In this document: positions 27,458 through 36,045 of the stretch, piece by piece | Position numbering within the stretch: the stretch's first letter is position 1 | Layout of the letters: the number at the start of each line of letters is the position of its first letter | Assembly: GCF_014650995.1 (NCBI RefSeq) | Contig: NZ_BMWA01000034.1 | Span: 1 to 64,000, forward strand | Direction of reading: 5' to 3' | Origin: Streptomyces viridiviolaceus | GTDB lineage: Bacteria; Actinomycetota; Actinomycetes; Streptomycetales; Streptomycetaceae | Length of the DNA: 64,000 bases | Translations under genes and position numbers: made by a program | The notes under the pieces: model-generated | What the model was told of the DNA's origin: nothing | Databases searched by the model: none | Seen by the model: only the letters and a program-made list of their open reading frames with translations

Positions 27458-28999
27458 TCAGGGGCAGCTTCCGTCCGCGACGGTGAAGTGGCCGGCGGGC
27501 GATTCCTTCAGTGTGTGGGTGACGAAGGTGTTGTACAGACCCATGTTCTGCCCGGAGCCCACGGCGTAGGTGTAGCCGCCGCTGGTCGTGGCGCGTCCCG
27601 CCTGGACGTGGGCGTAGTTGGTGGCGGTCCAGCAGGTGGCCGTGGCACCGGTGGTCCGTGCGGTGACCGTGGCGGAGAGCGGGCCCGTCCTGCCGTCGGC
27701 GTCGCGGGCGGCCACGGCGTAGGTGTGGGTGGAGCCCGGGGTCAGCCCGGTGTCGGTGTACGAGGCCGAGTCGGGCGTCGCGATCCGGGTGCCGTCGCGG
27801 TGGACGGCGTAGCCGGTGGCGCCGTCGACCGGGTTCCAGCTCAGGCTGACGGTGGTGTCGGTGGTGCCGGTCGCGGCCAGGCCCGCCGGGGCGGGCAGCG
27901 GGCCGGGCTGGGGGTCGGATTCCGCCAGGCCGAAGAACCGGGTGATCCAGTAGCTGGAGCAGATCGAGTCCAGGAAGTAGGCGGCGCCGGTGCTGCCGCA
28001 CTGCTGGGTGCCGCTGCCCGGATCGACCGGTGTGCCGTGCCCGATGCCCGGGACGCGGTTCACCTCGACGGCGACCGAGCCGTTCCCGGCGAGGTACTCC
28101 TCGTGCCGGGTGGAGTTCGGGCCGATGGCCGAGGTGCGCGACGGTGTCTGGGGGAGCCCGTGCAGCGCGGTCCACTGGTCCCGGAGTTCGTCGGCGTTAC
28201 GGGGGACGACGGTGGTGTCCCTGTCGCCGTGCCAGACGGCCACGCGCGGCCACGGGCCGGACCATGAGGGGTGGGCGCCGCGGACCCGGTCGGCCCACTG
28301 CGCCGGGGTGAGGTCGGTACCGGGGCTCATGCACGAGTACGCACTGGCGACGTCATTGGCACAGCCGTAGGGCAGCCCGGCGACCACCGCGCCCGCCTGG
28401 AAGACGTCCGGGTAGGCGGCGAGCATCACCGACGTCATGGCGCCTCCGGCGGACAGTCCCGTGACGTAGGTCCGCCGGGGGTCCGCGCCCAGGGCGGAGA
28501 CGGTGTGCGCGGCCATCTGCCGGATGGAGGCGGCCTCGCCCTGGCCTCTGCGGTTGTCACTGCTCTGGAACCAGTTGAAGCACTTGTTGAGGTTGTTCGA
28601 GGTCGTCGTCTCCGCGAACACCACCAGGAACCCGTACCGGTCGGCGAGTTCGGGCAGCCCGGAGTTGTCGGCGTAGCCCTGGGCGTTCTGCGTGCACCCG
28701 TGCAGCGCGAACACCACCGCCGGGGCCGGGGGCAGGGAAGCGGGCCGGTAGACGTACATGTTCAGCCGGCCGGGATTGGCGCCGAAGTCGCCGACCGGGG
28801 TCAGGCCGACCGCGGCGTGCGCGGCCGGCGCCGGGGCGAGCAGGGCCGCGCCGAGCACGAGGGCCACGACGGTCACCAGACGGGACAGCACAGCGCGCCA
28901 CGCGAGTGCCGCCGGGCGCGGCGACGGGACGGCGGGTGGCGGCGCGGACGAGATGTGGGGCGGCGGGTTGACGGCTCCTGGCGACGGCGACGACTGCAC
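27458..28999 (-). CDS. Secreted PHB-depolymerase-type esterase with fibronectin III domain
   Basis: A 513-residue exported protein starting at GTG 28999 behind GAGGGAG. A long signal region ends near ALLAPAPAAHA. The esterase domain (about 65-350) has the lipase box GLSAGGAMTS, the oxyanion segment ALHGCTQNAQGYADNSG and a C-terminal His in GIGHGTPVDPG. A fibronectin type III unit follows (APAGLAATGTTDTTVSLSW), then a tail CWTATNYAHVQAGRATTSGG seen in other secreted hydrolases. It probably degrades polyhydroxyalkanoate or other esters outside the cell. Confidence 0.88.
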   Translation of the reverse strand: MQSSPSPGAVNPPPHISSAPPPAVPSPRPAALAWRAVLSRLVTVVALVLGAALLAPAPAAHAAVGLTPVGDFGANPGRLNMYVYRPASLPPAPAVVFALHGCTQNAQGYADNSGLPELADRYGFLVVFAETTTSNNLNKCFNWFQSSDNRRGQGEAASIRQMAAHTVSALGADPRRTYVTGLSAGGAMTSVMLAAYPDVFQAGAVVAGLPYGCANDVASAYSCMSPGTDLTPAQWADRVRGAHPSWSGPWPRVAVWHGDRDTTVVPRNADELRDQWTALHGLPQTPSRTSAIGPNSTRHEEYLAGNGSVAVEVNRVPGIGHGTPVDPGSGTQQCGSTGAAYFLDSICSSYWITRFFGLAESDPQPGPLPAPAGLAATGTTDTTVSLSWNPVDGATGYAVHRDGTRIATPDSASYTDTGLTPGSTHTYAVAARDADGRTGPLSATVTARTTGATATCWTATNYAHVQAGRATTSGGYTYAVGSGQNMGLYNTFVTHTLKESPAGHFTVADGSCP

Positions 29000-29317
29000 G
29001 GCGGCTCCCTCGGCTGTTGGGGGGACCGGACCGCTCCGTCGGCGTGGAAAAGTGGGGGAGAGGTCCGGTGCCCGGCACCGTAGAGCTGGTTCAAGGCTCA
29101 ACGTCATGGTCGGGGGCGCCACAGCCGGCCCGGCACGACGGGCACACGGAAGGGTTGCGCCGCCTCGTACCGTCTGCTAATCGCCGCGGCGGCGGGACCG
29201 CCCCCGAACGGACCGGCACCACACGGACCTCCGCCTGCCCGTGACCTCGTCCGCGACCTGCTCGCCGCGGTCGCGTCCGCGCCCTCGGCGTGCCGGCGCG
29301 GGCAGGACCGTAGAGGA
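29000..29317. other. Intergenic region, no gene seen
   Basis: About 320 bp between the esterase start and the DUF2889 stop. It must contain the esterase promoter on the minus strand. No convincing frame, RNA or strong repeat is visible. Confidence 0.4.
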
Positions 29318-30304
29318 TCAGAGTGCCACGACGTCGCCGAGCGACCGCAACTGGTCGTTGAGGTGGGTGCACGTCGATGCCCCCCGGAAGTCGCTCCGCA
29401 CCCTCCGGCACGCCTCGCGCAGGTCGCGTCCCACCAGCCGGCCCGCGCTGCCGGCGGCAACGGGGCACTCCGGCCAGGGCAGCACGCGTGGCACGGCGAC
29501 GGCGTCGAGTACGCGCCACGTTCCCGGTGCGACCCCGGCGCGTATCTCGTACTCGTGGATGACGGTCCCGCGCCCGTCCGGGGCGAGATGGCTGTCACGG
29601 AACAGCGACTTCACCGTGATCACCTCTCCCGGCAGCACGTCGAGGCGCCGCTGCCGCCGCATGCTGTGCGGCGGCAGCGCATCGAGCCGATGCCAGGCCA
29701 GGGGGTCGTCCCCGGATTCCAGCAGGGGAGCGGCGGGGCCGGCGGCGAGAGGGAAGCGTCCCCCGTGCTCCATCTGGAACAGGACCGTCCCGCCCCGCCG
29801 GAAGCCGGCGCACACGTCCGGGACGGGCCGGTAGTCCGGGCGTCCCCCGGCGCCGCGTGCCCCCGCCGCTTGGAGGACGTGGTTGGAGACCAGCGTCGCG
29901 CCGGGCACGTCGTCGAGCAGGGCGTACAGCAGCGAGCGCGCGTCACGCTCGTGCGGGACCAGTTGGTCCAGCCGAGCCCGGAAGCCGGGACCGGCGGTCG
30001 CGCCCACCAGCGCTTCGAGGGCCGGGATCACGGGGACGGTGGTGACCTGGGTGATCCTGCGCCCGTCGAGGAACGCCACGCGCATGTCGAAGGAAGCCTC
30101 ACCCAGCACGTGTCCCGACCCGTCGTGAGCCGTGCGCAGGTCGCGGGCGCGGCCGCGCAGCACGAGGTCACCGAGCACGCCGTCCGGCCGCAGCATGTCG
30201 ATGCTGCTGGTACGGCGGACCGACCCCGGAACGCGTGCCGGTGTGCCGCGGGTCGGTCCGTACGTCCCAGGACGCGGGCACGGAGTCACTCCTTCCGGAG
30301 CCAT
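29318..30304 (-). CDS. DUF2889-family protein in steroid cluster
   Basis: A 328-residue protein of unknown function with the C-terminal DUF2889 signature LREACRRVRSDFRGASTCTH followed by LNDQLRSLGDV. The N-terminus (TPARVPGSVRRTSSIDMLRP) and HLAPDGRGTVIHEYEI also fit the family. ATG 30304 has GGGAGG at good spacing. It is the last gene of a minus-strand fadD3-kstD-DUF2889 row. DUF2889 genes recur in steroid and polycyclic degradation loci, suggesting a pathway role not yet assigned (inference). Confidence 0.75.
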   Translation of the reverse strand: MAPEGVTPCPRPGTYGPTRGTPARVPGSVRRTSSIDMLRPDGVLGDLVLRGRARDLRTAHDGSGHVLGEASFDMRVAFLDGRRITQVTTVPVIPALEALVGATAGPGFRARLDQLVPHERDARSLLYALLDDVPGATLVSNHVLQAAGARGAGGRPDYRPVPDVCAGFRRGGTVLFQMEHGGRFPLAAGPAAPLLESGDDPLAWHRLDALPPHSMRRQRRLDVLPGEVITVKSLFRDSHLAPDGRGTVIHEYEIRAGVAPGTWRVLDAVAVPRVLPWPECPVAAGSAGRLVGRDLREACRRVRSDFRGASTCTHLNDQLRSLGDVVAL

Positions 30305-30345
30305 CACCGCCTCCCCGTCCTGGGAAGCGGCAAGGTGTACGCGCT

Positions 30346-30361
30346 CTCGCCGTTCGGCGAG
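30346..30361. terminator. Compact hairpin between kstD and DUF2889 gene
   Basis: CTCGCCG-TT-CGGCGAG, a perfect 7-bp stem with a 2-base loop, lies in the 106-bp gap. It may attenuate or process the transcript rather than end it. Confidence 0.35.
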
Positions 30362-30410
30362 CGGCGCCGGTGACGACCGCCGTCCCACCGGTCATCCGGA
30401 AGGTCCGGAA

Positions 30411-32000
30411 TCAACGGTCGGCTTCCTGCCCCGCCATGTCGGCGGCGGCTATGTGGCCGAAGACCATGGCGGAACCGATCGGTGCGCCCGGGCCCGGGTA
30501 GTGGGGGCCGGACACCGAGGCGGCGGTGTTGCCGGCCGCGTACAGGCCGGGGATCGGCAAGCCGTCCTCCCGCAGCACCCGGGCGCGGGTGTCGGTCCGT
30601 ACGCCGCCCTTGGTGCCGAGGTCGCCGAGGACGATCTGCACGGCGTGGAAGGGGCCGCTCTCGATCGGTACCAGGCAGGGGTTGGCGTCCGCGGCGCCCG
30701 GCGCCCGTGTCGCGGCGTCGGCGACGAAGAAGCGGTCGTACGGGTCCTCGCCGCGGTGGAAGTCCGCGTCCACGCCCTCGGCCGCGTAACCGTTGAAGGT
30801 CCGCACGGTGCTCCCCAGCGCCTCGGCGTCGACGCCGATCTGCCGGGCGAGGCCGTCCAGCGTCTCGGCGGTGCGCCACAACCCGGCCGCCGTGAAGGCA
30901 TGCCGGTCCGCGGGGACGACGGTGATGCCGGGCAGTTCACCGCCGAACCGGTCGTCGAAGACCCACCACACCGGGTTGTCGGGGGTGGTCCCGGCCTTGG
31001 CCGCGAGCATCCGGCGGCCCATCCGGTCGTACGGCAGCGACTCGTTGGCGAAGCGGCGCCCCGAGCCGTCGACGAAGATGCCGCCGCGCAGGCCGAGGGT
31101 GAAGGCGGCCGAACCGTCGGGGAAGCGCAGGGACGGGCACCACCAGGCCTGGTCGAGCAGGCCGGTGGCGGCTCCGGCCCGGGCGGCGGCGATCAGCGCG
31201 TCCCCGGTGTTGCCGCCGGGTGCGCCCATCGTCCAGTCGGCGCCGGGCAGGTCCTGCCACTCGCGTCGCAACTCGGCGTTGGCCTCGAAGCCGCCGGCGG
31301 CGAGGAGCACTCCGCGGCGGGCGCGGATCCGCAGGGTGCCGCCGTCGTGTGCGGCCTCGGCGCCGACGACACGGCCGGCCTCGGTGATCAGGCCGGTGAG
31401 GGCGGTGTGCAGGAGGGTGCGGCCGTTGCCGGTGGACTCGAGCGCCAGCAGCAGGCGTCCGATCAGGGCCCGGCCGTCGGTGAGCGGGCCGTCGGGGGCC
31501 GGCAGGCCGAGCCGGTCGGCCCAGGCCGGGGGGCGCACCGCGTCGAGCAGCGGGTGCGGGCCGCCGGGTGCGGGCAGCTCGACGGGGAAGACGCCGCGGC
31601 CGGCCTCGAAGCGGCCCGGCGCCGCGTAGTAGTCGGGGAACGGCCGGTGCTCGAAACGGACGTGCGGGTTGTCCTCGAGGAAGGTGACGGTCGCCGAGGC
31701 GCCGTCGATGTAGGCGTCCTGCAGTTCGTGCGGGGTGGCGTCCCCGACCACCGCACGGAAGTAGGTACGGCCGAGGTCGGCGGAGTCCGGCACACCGTCA
31801 CGTTCCTGGGCCTGGTTGCCGGGCAGCCACAGGCAGGCACCGGCGTAGGCGGTGGTGCCGCCGAAGTGCCCGGTCTTCTCGATGACCAGGGTGTCCAGGC
31901 CACGGGCCGCCGTGCCGTACGCGCCGGTGAGCGCGCCTCCGCCGGATCCCACGACCAGGACGTCGCACTCCTGGTCCCATGTCTGATCGGTGTTCGCCAT
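30411..32000 (-). CDS. kstD: 3-ketosteroid Delta1-dehydrogenase (KstD type)
   Basis: A 529-residue flavoprotein introducing a double bond into ring A of 3-ketosteroids. The FAD site is CDVLVVGSGGGALTGAYGTA. FGGTTAYAGACLWLPGNQ is a KstD hallmark. The active-site region NESLPYDRMGRR carries the Tyr equivalent to Tyr318 of Rhodococcus KstD1. HYPGPGAPIGSAMVFGH gives Tyr501 and Gly505, matching Tyr487/Gly491. ATG 32000 is chosen (GGAGAG upstream). With KshAB it opens ring B. It lies downstream of fadD3 and upstream of the DUF2889 gene. Confidence 0.88.
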   Translation of the reverse strand: MANTDQTWDQECDVLVVGSGGGALTGAYGTAARGLDTLVIEKTGHFGGTTAYAGACLWLPGNQAQERDGVPDSADLGRTYFRAVVGDATPHELQDAYIDGASATVTFLEDNPHVRFEHRPFPDYYAAPGRFEAGRGVFPVELPAPGGPHPLLDAVRPPAWADRLGLPAPDGPLTDGRALIGRLLLALESTGNGRTLLHTALTGLITEAGRVVGAEAAHDGGTLRIRARRGVLLAAGGFEANAELRREWQDLPGADWTMGAPGGNTGDALIAAARAGAATGLLDQAWWCPSLRFPDGSAAFTLGLRGGIFVDGSGRRFANESLPYDRMGRRMLAAKAGTTPDNPVWWVFDDRFGGELPGITVVPADRHAFTAAGLWRTAETLDGLARQIGVDAEALGSTVRTFNGYAAEGVDADFHRGEDPYDRFFVADAATRAPGAADANPCLVPIESGPFHAVQIVLGDLGTKGGVRTDTRARVLREDGLPIPGLYAAGNTAASVSGPHYPGPGAPIGSAMVFGHIAAADMAGQEADR

Positions 32001-32185
32001 GTCGTCTCTCCGATGCGGTCGGTTGGCTGGGCGGATGCGCTGAGGGTCGTGTGCCGGGAGGGTGGCGTTGCGCGCGTGGGTGTCCTCGTGGGGGATCGGT
32101 GCTGTGCCCGTGGGCATGGCCGCAGCCGGAAGGAGAGGGGCGACTCGAGCGTCGGCACCGCTTCGGCGTCCCTCCGCCTCGGACG

Positions 32186-33799
32186 TCACCGCCCGTCCTT
32201 CTCCCGCGCCGCGCGCCGCAGTTCACCCTTGAGGACCTTGCCCCCGGCGTTGCGCGGCAGCTCCGGTACGAGGCGGAAGTGCCGCGGCACCTTGAAATTC
32301 GCCAGGCGTTCCCTGGTCCATGCGGTGAGGTCGGCCTGCGTGGGGCGGGCGCCCTTCTCGGGGACCACGAAGGCCACGCCGACCTCACCGAGCCGTTCGT
32401 CCGGGGCACCCACGACGGCAGCCTCGGCGATGTCCGGATGGCCGCGCAGCGTGTTCTCCACCTCCGCCGGGTACGCGTTGAAGCCTCCGACGACGTACAT
32501 GTCCTTGAGACGGTCCGTGATCGACAGATGGCCGCGTTCGTCGAGCACGCCGACGTCGCCGGTGTGCAGCCAGCCGTCGGCGTCGATGGCCTGGGCGGTG
32601 GCCTCGGGGTCGTCGAGGTAGCCGAGCATGACGTGGTAGCCGCGCACGACGACCTCGCCGGGCTGCCCGGGTGGGAGGGCGCGGCCGTCCGCGTCGACGA
32701 TCCGCAGTTCGGTGCCGGGCAGTGCCGGGCCGACGGTGCGGGCGAGAGTGCCGGCGTCGGCGTCGACGGGGCAGACGGAGACCACACCTGAGGACTCACT
32801 CAGCCCGTAGGCGGTGAAGACGTCCTGCGCGCCGAGGGCTCGGCGGATCTCCTCGATCAGCTCGGTGGGGATCATGGCCGCTCCCGTGCCGGCCAGGCGC
32901 AGTGTCGTCAGGTCGTACTCGGCGCGCCGGGGATGGCGGATGAGGCCGTGGAAGACGGTCGGCGGGCCCATGAGCACGCTCACCTTCTCCTCGGCCACTC
33001 GGCTCAGGACCCGGTCGGTGTCGTAGACCGGCTCGGGGAGCATGGTCGCGCCGCTCAACAGGCAGGCGAGAACGCCGGCCTTGTAGCCGAAGGTGTGGAA
33101 GAAGGGGTTGACCAGCAGGTAGCGGTCTCCGGGCCGCAGGGTGACGGTGCGCGACCAGGTGCCGAACACGCGCAGGGTCTGTCCGTGCGTGATCATCACG
33201 CCCTTGGGCCGACCCGTGGTGCCGGAGGTGTAGAGGATGTCGGACAGGTCCTGCGGACGCACGGAGGCGCTGCGGGCGGACCGCCGGCGGTCGGGCACGG
33301 CCTCGCCGGCCGCCAGGTAGGCGTCCCACGAGACGGCGTCCTCGGTCGCGTCCCCGCGCAGGACGACGATGCTGCGCAACTGTCCGAGGTCTTCACCGGA
33401 AGCCGTCAGCATCGCCACGTAGTCGGTGCCCAGGAAGCCCCGTTCGGTGAACAGCACCTGGGCACCGCTGCGTCGGACGATGTCCGCGGCTTCGGCCGCC
33501 TTGTAGCGCGTGTTCAGCGGCACCAGGACCGCCCCCACCGAGACCGCGCCCAGCGCAGCGGTGATCCACTGCCGGCTGTTCGGCGCCCAGACGGCCACTC
33601 GGTCGCCGGGCCCCAAGCCGTGGGCGACGGCAGCCCGCGCGGACGCGTGCACCTCGTCCCGCATGCGCTCGAAGCTCCACCGCACCTCACCGTCGACGAG
33701 AGCTTCCGCATCCCCGAACGCGTCGGCGGCGAAATCCACCAACTCGGCGACGGTGACGGGACCTGCCTGTTCGGGCTCTCCCCACTGGTGGCTGTTCAT
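32186..33799 (-). CDS. fadD3: HIP-CoA ligase (FadD3-like acyl-CoA synthetase)
   Basis: A 537-residue AMP-forming ligase. P-loop ILYTSGTTGRPKGVMITHGQ, then VFTAYGLSESSGVVSVCPVD, HTGDVGVLDERGHLSITDRL and the C-terminal catalytic Lys in NAGGKVLKGEL. Among ligases it resembles FadD3, which adds CoA to the hexahydroindane propionate (HIP) left after ring A/B removal. Context with kstD, FadE30 and IpdAB supports this. ATG 33799 is 12 bases from AGGAGG; GTG 33808 is an alternative. The 17-bp palindrome at 33898-33914 lies about 100 bp upstream. Confidence 0.82.
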   Translation of the reverse strand: MNSHQWGEPEQAGPVTVAELVDFAADAFGDAEALVDGEVRWSFERMRDEVHASARAAVAHGLGPGDRVAVWAPNSRQWITAALGAVSVGAVLVPLNTRYKAAEAADIVRRSGAQVLFTERGFLGTDYVAMLTASGEDLGQLRSIVVLRGDATEDAVSWDAYLAAGEAVPDRRRSARSASVRPQDLSDILYTSGTTGRPKGVMITHGQTLRVFGTWSRTVTLRPGDRYLLVNPFFHTFGYKAGVLACLLSGATMLPEPVYDTDRVLSRVAEEKVSVLMGPPTVFHGLIRHPRRAEYDLTTLRLAGTGAAMIPTELIEEIRRALGAQDVFTAYGLSESSGVVSVCPVDADAGTLARTVGPALPGTELRIVDADGRALPPGQPGEVVVRGYHVMLGYLDDPEATAQAIDADGWLHTGDVGVLDERGHLSITDRLKDMYVVGGFNAYPAEVENTLRGHPDIAEAAVVGAPDERLGEVGVAFVVPEKGARPTQADLTAWTRERLANFKVPRHFRLVPELPRNAGGKVLKGELRRAAREKDGR

Positions 33800-34192
33800 G
33801 CTGATCACGAGCCTCCTGAACTCTGCGGTGTGGCGCGGCACCGGCGCTGCCGTGGGCGGTATGACACATCGCCGCCGCCCGCTGTGACCATGGGGATGTC
33901 CCACCCAGTGGGAGACCCGGCCGCCCGGGCTGCCGAGCGGGGCGGCCGGCACCGGCCCCGTGTCGCGCAGGAGACGGGCAGCCGCGACGAGCGGGCCCAC
34001 CGGATCACCGATGTGAGGCGCCGGTGGAGCCACCGGTTCTCAAGTACGGGGTGATGCTGCGGCCGTGGCTGGGGCGTTCGCCGGGCCCGGAGCGGGGGCG
34101 CGAGATGCCGGGCCGGCCGGCGATGCGGCGGTGGACGCCGAGGGTGCCCCTGCCGAGGAGGCGTGGGCGTCTGTCAAGTGGGCGGAGCGGTA
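33800..34192. other. Intergenic region upstream of fadD3
   Basis: No convincing gene. It carries the operator at 33898-33914 and, on the minus strand near 34180, a TTGACA that could be a promoter element. Short frames here lack family resemblance. Confidence 0.45.
33898..33914. promoter_or_regulatory. 17-bp steroid-locus operator, copy 1 (fadD3)
   Basis: GTCCCACCCAGTGGGAG: perfect TCCCAC/GTGGGA arms around CCA, upstream of fadD3. It belongs to the same family as the elements at 53679, 63349 and 63795. Confidence 0.65.
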
Positions 34193-34771
34193 CTACGCCT
34201 CGGAGCGGGACCCGGCCGACGCGATGCCGGCCGACCTGGACGAGCCGGAGCGCAGGCGGCCGTAGGTGCGGCGGAAGTAGAGCAGCGGGTCGGCCGTGCG
34301 GGGGCGGTCCGCCGCGGCGAGCGCGGTGACCCGGCCCAGGGCGATCAGGTGGTCGCCGCCGGGCAGTGTGCCCGCCGGGTCGCACTCGATCGTCGCGAGC
34401 GCGCCGTCGAGCAGGGGCGCGCCGTTCGTCCCGGGGTGCCAGTCGACTCCGGCGAACTTGTCCCCGCCGGTCACGGCGAACTGCCGGCACAACCGCTGCT
34501 GGTCGGCCGCGAGGAGGTTGACGGCGAAGCGTCCGGCCGCACGGATCTTCGGCCAGGTGGTCGAGGTGTGCGCGGGGCAGAAGCACACCAGGGGCGGGTC
34601 CAGGGACACCGAGGAGAACGACTGGACGGCCATCCCCGCCGGCCGTCCGTCGGGCTGGATGGCGGTGATGACCGCGACGCCGGTGCAGAAGCTGCCGAGC
34701 ACCTCCCGCATGGTCGCGTCGTCGACCTGCGCGGCTCGCAGGGGAGCGGTCCGGGGAGTGAGGGTGGACAT
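34193..34771 (-). CDS. hsaB: Flavin reductase component (HsaB-like)
   Basis: A 192-residue flavin-reductase domain protein: MREVLGSFCTGVAVITAIQP, the FMN-contacting MAVQSFSSVSLDPPLVCFCP, TTWPKIRAAGRFAVNLLA and GDHLIALGRV. It should supply reduced flavin to an HsaA-type monooxygenase that hydroxylates the 9,10-seco phenol (3-HSA). It lies 26 kb from the nearest hsaA, so pairing is inferred. Other two-component flavin reductases look similar. The start at 34771 has GGAGAGAGC directly before it. An AT-rich tandem repeat covers its promoter. Confidence 0.75.
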   Translation of the reverse strand: MSTLTPRTAPLRAAQVDDATMREVLGSFCTGVAVITAIQPDGRPAGMAVQSFSSVSLDPPLVCFCPAHTSTTWPKIRAAGRFAVNLLAADQQRLCRQFAVTGGDKFAGVDWHPGTNGAPLLDGALATIECDPAGTLPGGDHLIALGRVTALAAADRPRTADPLLYFRRTYGRLRSGSSRSAGIASAGSRSEA

Positions 34772-34782
34772 GCTCTCTCCAT

Positions 34783-34812
34783 ATTTCTGATAGGAATATT
34801 TCTAATAGGAAT
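34783..34812. repeat. Two tandem 15-bp AT-rich repeats before hsaB
   Basis: ATTTCTGATAGGAAT (34783-34797) is followed without gap by ATTTCTAATAGGAAT (34798-34812), 14 of 15 identical. Each unit has partial inverted symmetry (ATTTC/GGAAT). It stands 12-41 bp before the hsaB start and is sharply AT-rich against its surroundings, so it is probably a repressor site. Confidence 0.6.
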
Positions 34813-34903
34813 ACTCTGATCGGCCGGGCCCGTACGTCAAGGGCCCCACCCCGCCGGCGGCAGCCCCGGGAGGGGCTGCTGCTCCTCCCCGGGCTGCGCC
34901 CGA

Positions 34904-35977
34904 TCAGGCCGCGATCAGGCCCAGGCCGGCGGCCAGTCGGCTTCGGTGCCACGCCGGCGGGCCGAAGAGCCGGCCCGAGCCGTGCGCGCGCTTGAAGTAG
35001 CGGTGGGCATCGTGCTCCCAGGTGATGCCGATGCCGCCGTGCAGCTGGATCATCTCGCCCGCCACCGTCGAAAAGGCCTCCGAGCAGGCGGACTTGGCGA
35101 CGGCCGCCGAGCGGCTCAGCTCCGGTGAGCCCTCGTCGGCGGCGAAGGCCGCGCCCAGCGCGGCCGAGCGCGCGGCCTCCACCAGCACGTACGCGTCCGC
35201 GAGCCGGTGTTTCACCGCCTGGAAGGAGCCGATGGCCCGGCCGAACTGGACGCGGTCCTTGGCGTAGGCGACCGTGAGCTCCAGGCAGCGCTCCGCCGCG
35301 CCGACCTGCTCGGCGGCGAGCGCCGCGCAGGCCAGGTCCAGCACGTGCCGCAGTACCCGGCCGCCGTCGCCCTCCACGCCGATGAGCCGGCCCTCGGCGC
35401 CCGAGAGCACCACCCGCGCCTGCGCCCGCGTGACGTCCATCGTGACCGCCGCTTCGCGGCGCGCTCCCGAGTCCTCCACGGCCACGTGGAAGAGGGAGAC
35501 CCCGGTTCCCGTGCGGGCCGCCACCAGCAGCACGTCGGCCTCGGCCCCGTTCAGCACGTGTTCCTTCGTCCCGGTGATCCGCCAGGTCCCGCCCGGGCCC
35601 AGGGCGGCTTCGGCCCGGATCGCCGCCGGGTCCCAGGAACCCTGCTCGGCCCACGCCAGGGTCCCCACCGCACTGCCCTCGGCCAGTTGCGGGAGCAGGC
35701 GCGCGCACGCCGCCCTGTCGCCCGAGGCGAGCAGCGCCTGCACCGTGAGCACCGCGGAGCCGAGACAGGGCACCGGGCTCAGCTCCCGCCCCAACTCCTC
35801 CATCACGACGTGGACTTCCCGGGCTCCGCAGCCCGCGCCGCCGTACTCCTCGGGTACGGCGAGTCCCGCGACGCCGATCTGTTCGGTCAGGGGCCGCCAG
35901 GCTCCCGCGCCCTCGTGGCGTCCGAGCAGCGACCGTACGGCAGATCGCAGTTCTTCCTGTTCCTCCGTCAGCCTCAC
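34904..35977 (-). CDS. Acyl-CoA dehydrogenase, FadE33/FadE32-like small subunit
   Basis: A 357-residue acyl-CoA dehydrogenase starting at GTG 35977 with AAGGAG 7 bases upstream. Visible segments are LAVPEEYGGAGCGAREVHVV, YAKDRVQFGRAIGSFQAVKH, and the FAD/substrate segment MIQLHGGIGITWEHDAHRYF. Short chains with this ending pair with a longer FadE in steroid catabolism to make heteromeric enzymes. It is last in the minus-strand row echA-fadE-fadE-MHS transporter-fadE. It is likely involved in breakdown of opened ring C/D acyl-CoAs. Confidence 0.8.
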   Translation of the reverse strand: MRLTEEQEELRSAVRSLLGRHEGAGAWRPLTEQIGVAGLAVPEEYGGAGCGAREVHVVMEELGRELSPVPCLGSAVLTVQALLASGDRAACARLLPQLAEGSAVGTLAWAEQGSWDPAAIRAEAALGPGGTWRITGTKEHVLNGAEADVLLVAARTGTGVSLFHVAVEDSGARREAAVTMDVTRAQARVVLSGAEGRLIGVEGDGGRVLRHVLDLACAALAAEQVGAAERCLELTVAYAKDRVQFGRAIGSFQAVKHRLADAYVLVEAARSAALGAAFAADEGSPELSRSAAVAKSACSEAFSTVAGEMIQLHGGIGITWEHDAHRYFKRAHGSGRLFGPPAWHRSRLAAGLGLIAA

Positions 35978-36045
35978 TCGTCTGCTCCTTTCTGTCCGGC
36001 GCGCCGCAGTGCGCCCTTGGGGGGTCAGGCTCCTTCTGCCATGCG

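Noticed and set aside
30310..30325. TCCCCGTCCTGGGA before the DUF2889 gene as a 17-bp-family operator
   Set aside because: The spacer is one base shorter and the inner bases do not pair. The segment includes the ribosome site.
34065..34265. 66-codon ORF upstream of fadD3
   Set aside because: It is antisense to the region leading into hsaB, has no ribosome site or homology pattern, and shows biased Ala/Gly/Pro content.
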